This document shows, in pieces, positions 59,474 through 64,000 of a DNA stretch of 64,000 bases (within the stretch, counting starts at the first letter, position 1; each line of letters opens with the position of its first letter). The stretch is from Dietzia natronolimnaea (GTDB lineage Bacteria; Actinomycetota; Actinomycetes; Mycobacteriales; Mycobacteriaceae), in assembly GCF_039525805.1 (NCBI RefSeq), contig NZ_BAAAHZ010000003.1; one strand, written 5' to 3'. A program made the position numbers and the translations under genes. The notes under the pieces were generated by a model. That model made no database searches. It was not told the DNA's origin and was given only the letters and a program-made list of their open reading frames with translations.

Positions 59474-59902
59474 ATGTCGACCGTTTTCAGCAAGATCATC
59501 TCCGGTGAGCTGCCGGGAAGGTTCGTCTGGGAGGACCCTGAGGTGGTCGCCTTCCTCACGATCGCGCCCGTCGCGGCCGGCCACACCCTCATCGTCCCGC
59601 GAGAGGAGATCGACCGCTGGACCGACCTCGACCCCCGGCTGTGGGCGCGGCTCAACGAGGTCGCCCAGGCGGTCGGCGAGGCCGTCGTCGAGGGTTTCGG
59701 GGCGTCGCGGGCCGGCTATCTGATCGCGGGGTTCGAGGTCCCACACACCCACATCCACGTCTTCCCCGCCGACGACATGTCCGGCTTCGACCTGTCCCGC
59801 GCGGACCCCGACGCCCCGGCGGAGGAGTCGGACGCGGCGGCCGCGACGATCCGTCGCGCTCTGCGGGAACTCGGCCACGACGAGTTCGTGCCCGGGGACT
59901 GA
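59474..59902 (+). CDS. HIT-family nucleotide hydrolase/transferase
   Basis: A 142-residue histidine-triad protein. The triad HTHIHVF at residues 91-97 has His91, His93 and His95. The N-terminal VFSKIISGELPGRFVWED and VAAGHTLIVPREEID are typical of Hint-like proteins acting on purine nucleoside phosphoramidates. It is a homologue of the gene near the purine cluster in mycobacteria (Rv0759c). Confidence 0.94.
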   Translation: MSTVFSKIISGELPGRFVWEDPEVVAFLTIAPVAAGHTLIVPREEIDRWTDLDPRLWARLNEVAQAVGEAVVEGFGASRAGYLIAGFEVPHTHIHVFPADDMSGFDLSRADPDAPAEESDAAAATIRRALRELGHDEFVPGD

Positions 59903-59954
59903 CCGGCCCACCCCGACTCGCCGCCCCGGTGGCCGGGTCGGGCGGGTGACCGGC

Positions 59955-60344
59955 TCAGTGCCCGAGCGCGCGCGTCACCTCGCCCATGTCCTGGTAGTCG
60001 CACCATTCGCTGACCAGGCCGTCACGCAGCGTGAAGAACGCGCCGACGGCGAGTGTGATGGGTGTGCCCCCGATCGTGAGGAACGTGGTCCTGCTCACCG
60101 CGGCCGTGTCCCCCGACGACAGCACCCGGTGGATCTCCACCCGGACGTCGGTGGAGACCTCCTCGTTGAACTCGATCAGCTGGGCCAGCCCGTCGCGGCC
60201 GCGCACCACCTGGGTGCCCTCGATCCGCAACTCGAGGTCGGGCGTGCACAGCGAGGTCGCTGTGTCCACGTCACCACGGAACGTGGCCTCCACGAGCGCC
60301 CTGGCCACCTCTCCGGAGCCGTCGCGCCGTTCGTCCTGGTCCAT
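59955..60344 (-). CDS. SnoaL/NTF2-like protein A (limonene epoxide hydrolase-like)
   Basis: A 129-residue small protein with an alpha+beta barrel of the SnoaL/NTF2 type: EVARALVEATFRGDVDTATSL, the strand RVEIHRVLSSGDTAAVSRTT, ITLAVGAFFTLRDGLVSEWCDYQDMG. The last motif, FxxRDGLVxEWxDYxD, is characteristic of ketosteroid isomerase-like and limonene-epoxide-hydrolase-like members. The ligand is unknown. The ATG at 60344 follows a G-rich stretch; a GTG 18 nt upstream is possible. It follows the related next gene by 21 nt, so the two form an operon of relatives. Confidence 0.82.
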   Translation of the reverse strand: MDQDERRDGSGEVARALVEATFRGDVDTATSLCTPDLELRIEGTQVVRGRDGLAQLIEFNEEVSTDVRVEIHRVLSSGDTAAVSRTTFLTIGGTPITLAVGAFFTLRDGLVSEWCDYQDMGEVTRALGH

Positions 60345-60365
60345 CGGACCGCCCCCGTCCACCGT

Positions 60366-60785
60366 CTACTCCGAGATCGTGTTCAGAGTACGTAGGTCCT
60401 TGTAGTCCTCCCAGCGGGTCACCACACCGCCCTCCACCTCGACGAACGACAGGGCCGGGATCTCCACGCCCCCCTCGGGCAGCGTGTAGGTCTCGAGCCG
60501 CTTGAGTGCGACGATCCCCGGTTCCGCCACCGCCGACAGGACGGCCACGTCGAGGAACCCGGACAGCCGCGCGAGATCCTCGATGATGTCACGCAGGCCG
60601 TCGTGCCCCTCGTAGAGACGGAGGTGGCCGCCGTTGGTGTAGACGATCGACGGCGAGGAGAGTGCCAGCGCGGCGTCCACGTCACACGAGGTGACGGCGC
60701 GCATCCACGCCTCGGCGATCCGCCGGGTGGACTCAGCGTCCACGCCCCCGTCCACGTCTCCGGAGCCCTCGCCGTCGCTGAACAC
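60366..60785 (-). CDS. SnoaL/NTF2-like protein B
   Basis: A 139-residue relative of protein A: RRIAEAWMRAVTSCDVDAALALSS, then GHDGLRDIIEDLARL, and VEIPALSFVEVEGGVVTRWEDYKDL near the C-terminus. The same WxDYxDL ending suggests a shared fold and perhaps heterodimerisation. It starts at a GTG with no Shine-Dalgarno; the predicted promoter places the transcription start at or next to the GTG, so a leaderless mRNA is likely. M. tuberculosis Rv0760c, a ketosteroid-isomerase-like protein, lies next to a HIT gene in the same way. Confidence 0.82.
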   Translation of the reverse strand: MFSDGEGSGDVDGGVDAESTRRIAEAWMRAVTSCDVDAALALSSPSIVYTNGGHLRLYEGHDGLRDIIEDLARLSGFLDVAVLSAVAEPGIVALKRLETYTLPEGGVEIPALSFVEVEGGVVTRWEDYKDLRTLNTISE

Positions 60786-60792
60786 CTGTCAC

Positions 60793-60821
60793 ATCCTACC
60801 CAGAAACCTGAGAAAACTAAA
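60793..60821 (-). promoter_or_regulatory. promoter of the SnoaL-like gene pair
   Basis: TTTAGT and TAGGAT on the minus strand are separated by exactly 17 nt in AT-rich DNA. The predicted start site, about 7 nt after the -10, coincides with the GTG start codon at 60785. Confidence 0.6.
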
Positions 60822-60877
60822 CGTATACCGCCAGCGCGCGTGGCGTGCACTCCCGGCTCCACCGGGCGGCGGGTGAG

Positions 60878-60950
60878 AGCTGGAGACGAGACTTGAACTC
60901 GCAACCGCCCGATTACAAGTCGGGTGCGCTACCAATTGCGCCACTCCAGC
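60878..60950 (-). tRNA. tRNA-Thr(TGT)
   Basis: A 73-nt cloverleaf. The acceptor GCTGGAG pairs with CTCCAGC and has discriminator T. The anticodon loop CTTGTAA gives TGT. The T loop is TTCAAGT. CCA is not encoded. It is divergent from the threonine/serine exporter gene. Confidence 0.96.
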
Positions 60951-61040
60951 ACGGCTCCGGCACGGCCGGGGTCCGGGTCACATCCTAACCGGACCCCGGG
61001 CCGCGCTCTCGACCGCCGCGGTCTTGACTACGGTGTCCAC

Positions 61041-62423
61041 GTGGAGATCCGCGACGCACCCGCACCGTTCACCCGCCCCCTGGCGTGGCTGGGTCTGCGC
61101 AAGTCGACGATGGACCTGGCGGTCGAGCCGCCCCTGTCCCCGATGGCACCGGTCGACCTGGACGACGACGGCGCCGTCACCGACGTCCTGAACCTCGCCC
61201 TGGAGATCGCCGGCATCCTCCTGTCCTCCGGCGAGGGCGCGGCGGACACCGTCGCCCAGGGGGAATCGGTCGCGGCGGCGTTCGGCCTGCCGGGCGCCAC
61301 CGTCGAGGTCACCTTCACCTCGTTGACCATCGGCGTGAACCGCCGACGTGGTCGCCCGCCGATCTCCGTCATCCGGGTGGTCAACTACCGCACGATCGAC
61401 ATGACCCGGGTGACCCGTGTCGCCCGGCTCATCGACCTCATCGTGCGGCGCCAACTGACCGTCGAGCAGGCCACGGCGGAGGTCGAACAGATCATCGCCT
61501 CCCCGCACCCCCACTCGTTCCGGGTCGCGGTCCTGGGGTGGGCGATGCTCGGTTGCGCGGTCGTCATCCAACTGGGTGGCAGCCCGCTCGCCGGACTCCT
61601 GTCCATGGTGTCGACGTTCGCGCTGATGTACGCCAACCGCTATCTGGACGGCCACCGCCTCCCGAAGTTCTTCCAGCAGATCGTCGGGGGGTTCATCGCG
61701 GCCGCCTGGGCGCTGTTGGCCTACGTGTTCCTGAGCGACAACTTCGTGGACATCCAGCCATCCACCCTCGTCGCCGCGGGAATCATCGTGCTCCTCGCGG
61801 GGCTCACGCTCGTCGGCGCGATCGAGGACGCCATCACCGGGTTCCCCGTGACGTCGGCCGGCCGCGGCGTGGAGACGATGATCCTCACCGGAGGGGTTCT
61901 CGGCGGCATCACGATCGCCCTGGCGGTGTTCGCGCGACTGGGCATGTCCCCGCCCCCCATCGACCCGACCATCTCCGGCAACGCGCCCCTGTATCTCGCC
62001 GTCTTCGCGGCGGGGGTCGGGGCCGCCGGCTTCGCGGTGGCCAGTTACGCCACCGTGCGTGCGACGTGGCTCGCCGCGGCGGTCGGGGCGATCGGGATGG
62101 TCATCTTCCAGGCGGTCACGACGACCGGGCTGGGCGTGGTGGTGGGTTCCGCGCTCGCGGCCTGTGCGATGGGGTTGTTCGGCGGCATCCTCGCCCGTAT
62201 CGCGACCGTCCCGCCACTGATCGTGACCATCGCGGGGATCACACCACTCCTACCCGGGCTGTCCGTCTATCGGGGACTGTCGGCCCTCACCAGTGACCAG
62301 ACCGGTATCGGTGTGGGACTGATGTTCCAGGCCCTGGCGATCGCGGTGGCCCTGGCGGCCGGCATCGTGTTCGGCGAATGGGTCACGCGTAATCTGCGCA
62401 GGTCCGCCGCCGCCGACCAGTGA
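61041..62423 (+). CDS. thrE: threonine/serine exporter ThrE
   Basis: A 460-residue membrane exporter of the ThrE family. The N-terminal about 190 residues are a soluble domain with family motifs LNLALEIAGILLSSGEGAAD, TSLTIGVNRRRG and EVEQIIASPHPHSFRV. The rest is about ten helices (GWAMLGCAVVIQLGGSPLAG, TLVAAGIIVLLAGLTLVGAIEDAITG, and so on). Corynebacterial ThrE exports threonine and serine driven by the proton-motive force. The GTG start at 61041 fits the family. The thrE-small gene-otsA order is also known in Corynebacterium. Confidence 0.93.
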   Translation: MEIRDAPAPFTRPLAWLGLRKSTMDLAVEPPLSPMAPVDLDDDGAVTDVLNLALEIAGILLSSGEGAADTVAQGESVAAAFGLPGATVEVTFTSLTIGVNRRRGRPPISVIRVVNYRTIDMTRVTRVARLIDLIVRRQLTVEQATAEVEQIIASPHPHSFRVAVLGWAMLGCAVVIQLGGSPLAGLLSMVSTFALMYANRYLDGHRLPKFFQQIVGGFIAAAWALLAYVFLSDNFVDIQPSTLVAAGIIVLLAGLTLVGAIEDAITGFPVTSAGRGVETMILTGGVLGGITIALAVFARLGMSPPPIDPTISGNAPLYLAVFAAGVGAAGFAVASYATVRATWLAAAVGAIGMVIFQAVTTTGLGVVVGSALAACAMGLFGGILARIATVPPLIVTIAGITPLLPGLSVYRGLSALTSDQTGIGVGLMFQALAIAVALAAGIVFGEWVTRNLRRSAAADQ

Positions 62424-62492
62424 CGTAAGATGACGTCGGACGCCTGAGCCCACACGGGCCCTGCGTCCCATACCGACCACGGGAGGACACAC

Positions 62493-62681
62493 ATGGCATC
62501 CGCCGCAGCGGCCAGCAAGGAGCCCGAGCTCGACGTCGACCTCGAGCCCGTCGCCGACGAGACCGCATATCAGGCCCAGAGGATCGTGGCCTCGTACGCC
62601 GCAGACGCCGACGAGTGCCTGATGCTGCTCGAGATGCTCGGGATCGGCCCCGAGAAGGTCGACCCTGCCGACGTCGACTAG
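62493..62681 (+). CDS. 62-residue conserved small protein between thrE and otsA
   Basis: A 62-residue acidic protein: MASAAAASKEPELDVDLEPV, then a helical part AYQAQRIVASYAADADECLM and LLEMLGIGPEKVDPADVD. A clear GGGAGGA ribosome-binding site precedes the ATG. I recall small proteins in this place in related genomes but no function. It is probably co-transcribed with otsA, which starts 31 nt later. Confidence 0.8.
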   Translation: MASAAAASKEPELDVDLEPVADETAYQAQRIVASYAADADECLMLLEMLGIGPEKVDPADVD

Positions 62682-62712
62682 CCGCATCACAGCGATCACG
62701 GAAGGGACGGGG

Positions 62713-64000
62713 ATGACGCGCGCGACCGAGCAGACGCCACCGGACGCCGGTGCGGACTTCGTCGTCGTCGCCAATCGGCTACCCGTCGACCTCGTCCGTG
62801 ACAAGGACGGCCGGGAACACTGGAAGGCCAGCCCCGGCGGGCTGGTGACGGCCCTGGAGTCCATCCTCAAGGCCAACCACGGCGCCTGGGTGGGTTGGCC
62901 CGGCGTGGCGGACGCCGCCCCCGAGCCCTTCGACGCCGACGGCATCCGGCTGCACTCGGTCACGCTGTCCGCCGAGGATGTCGGGCTCTACTACGAGGGG
63001 TTCTCCAACGGCACGCTGTGGCCGCTGTTCCACGACGTGGTGGTCCCCCCCGAGTACCACCGCGAATGGTGGAACGCCTACGTCGCGATCAACCGCCGGT
63101 TCGCCGAGGCCACCGCCGCGGCCGCCGCCACCGACGCCACGGTCTGGGTGCAGGACTACCAACTCCTGCTGGTCCCCCGCCTGTTACGTGAGATGCGTCC
63201 CGACCTGACCATCGGGTTCTTCCTCCACATCCCGTTCCCCCCCGTCGAGTTGTTCATGCAGCTGCCGTGGCGCACGGAGATCGTCGACGGGATGCTCGGG
63301 GCCGATCTCGTGGGCTTCCACCTGCCCGGCGGAGCCGACAACTTCCGGATCCTCGCCAACCGACTCGGCGGCCACCCCTCCGTTCGGCTGCGTTCGACCC
63401 GGGGTCGGGCCTCCGAGATCCGCGTGGACGACCGCAGGGTCCGGGTGGGGGCGTTCCCCATCTCGATCGACTCGGCCGCCATCGACGCCGCCGCCCGCGA
63501 CCGCGACACCCGCGCCCGCGCGGAACGCCTGCGCACCGAACTCGGCTCACCAGAGATCCTGTTGCTGGGCGTCGACCGCCTCGACTACACCAAGGGGATC
63601 GACGTCCGGCTCCGCGCACTGGAGGAGTTGTTCGAGGAGGGGAGACTCGAGACCGCCGACGTCACCCTGCTCCAACTCGCCACCCCGAGCCGCGAGAGGG
63701 TCGAGCAGTACCAGATCATGCGCTCGCGGATCGAGGAGTCCGTGGGCCGGATCAACGGCAGTTTCGGCGAGATCGGGCACCCCGTGGTGACGTACATCCA
63801 CCGCCCCGTCCCCAAGTCCGAGCTCACGGCGTTCTACGTGGCCGCGGACGTCATGCTGGTCACCCCCGTGCGGGACGGGATGAACCTCGTGGCCAAGGAG
63901 TACGTGGCCTCCTGCACCGATGGCGAGGGCGCGCTGGTGCTGAGCGAGTTCGCCGGCGCCGCCGCCGAACTCCGGCAGGCGTACCTGTGCAATCCGCATG
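62713..64000 (+). CDS. otsA: trehalose-6-phosphate synthase (3' end beyond window)
   Basis: OtsA makes trehalose 6-phosphate from UDP- or ADP-glucose and glucose 6-phosphate; trehalose is also the carrier of mycolates in this group. The 429 visible codons of about 480-500 show the GT20 features VVVANRLPVDL, SPGGLVTALESIL, VWVQDYQLLLVPRLLRE, IGFFLHIPFPP, LLGVDRLDYTKGID and the donor-site DGMNLVAKEYVA. The ATG follows AAGGGACGGGG. The gene runs off the right edge without interruption, so the truncation is an artefact of the window. Confidence 0.96.
   Translation, partial: MTRATEQTPPDAGADFVVVANRLPVDLVRDKDGREHWKASPGGLVTALESILKANHGAWVGWPGVADAAPEPFDADGIRLHSVTLSAEDVGLYYEGFSNGTLWPLFHDVVVPPEYHREWWNAYVAINRRFAEATAAAAATDATVWVQDYQLLLVPRLLREMRPDLTIGFFLHIPFPPVELFMQLPWRTEIVDGMLGADLVGFHLPGGADNFRILANRLGGHPSVRLRSTRGRASEIRVDDRRVRVGAFPISIDSAAIDAAARDRDTRARAERLRTELGSPEILLLGVDRLDYTKGIDVRLRALEELFEEGRLETADVTLLQLATPSRERVEQYQIMRSRIEESVGRINGSFGEIGHPVVTYIHRPVPKSELTAFYVAADVMLVTPVRDGMNLVAKEYVASCTDGEGALVLSEFAGAAAELRQAYLCNPH

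Overview
The window is GC-rich actinobacterial chromosome from a mycolic-acid-type lineage (Mycobacteriales). The indicators are an Emb-type arabinosyltransferase, mycothiol synthase (mshD), an LmeA-family lipid-binding protein, a GlnR orphan regulator and a fosfomycin-insensitive type of MurA. Gene order from about 9.4 kb to 60 kb follows, with rearrangements, the Mycobacterium tuberculosis Rv0759-Rv0823 block as I remember it (HIT protein, purD, purB, purC, ptrB, purS/purQ, purL, purF, purM, DUF3073, ygfZ, class IV aminotransferase, nitrobindin, sulfurtransferase, lmeA, glnR, mshD, phosphate uptake, phoU, dus). The genus cannot be fixed from the sequence; a Dietzia-like organism is my guess. 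I see no prophage, insertion sequence, CRISPR array or rRNA gene.

Layout. 0-9.4 kb: murA, a PduO-type adenosyltransferase, a GAF-LuxR regulator, a CobW GTPase, an enoyl-CoA hydratase, one large Emb protein, and a tRNA-Glu/Asp/Phe unit facing away from tRNA-Lys. 9.4-15.7 kb: dusB, phoU and the pstSCAB phosphate transporter. phoU and pstS each have an 11-nt-phased PHO box upstream, and a 115-nt run of N removes the 3' end of pstB. 15.7-23.1 kb: mshD-glnR, lmeA, a rhodanese, a small membrane ORF coupled to a nitrobindin-like protein, a class IV aminotransferase, ygfZ and DUF3073.

23-41 kb is the purine region: purM, purF, then purL, then purS-purQ, then purC. It is interspersed with membrane proteins, a saccharopine-dehydrogenase-like enzyme, glutathione peroxidase, an Xre/membrane pair and oligopeptidase B. 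Between purL and purQ lie two tandem 63-64-codon paralogues that begin MDLTGS. They are leaderless amphipathic or hydrophobic peptides that resemble PorA/PorH-type mycomembrane proteins in general design; this is the most promising undescribed element.

41-57 kb is more accessory: a secreted CHAP peptidoglycan hydrolase with two C-terminal repeats, a monoacylglycerol-lipase-like hydrolase, a membrane-anchored serine hydrolase followed by a NarL-type two-component system, purB preceded by a coupled 47-residue ORF and an aminotransferase, a DASS transporter, a secreted GH43 protein, and a divergent acyl-CoA synthetase/acyl-CoA dehydrogenase pair. A 26-bp perfect palindrome lies across the start codon of the synthetase. 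56.6-64 kb: idi, purD, a TetR regulator, a HIT protein, two SnoaL-like proteins, tRNA-Thr, thrE and otsA (cut by the window end).

A recurring oddity is short tandem arrays whose first unit contains the stop codon of the upstream gene. They follow the nitrobindin gene (20-bp unit, 6 copies), idi (15-bp unit, 4 copies) and the DUF2334-like gene (27-bp unit, 2 copies).
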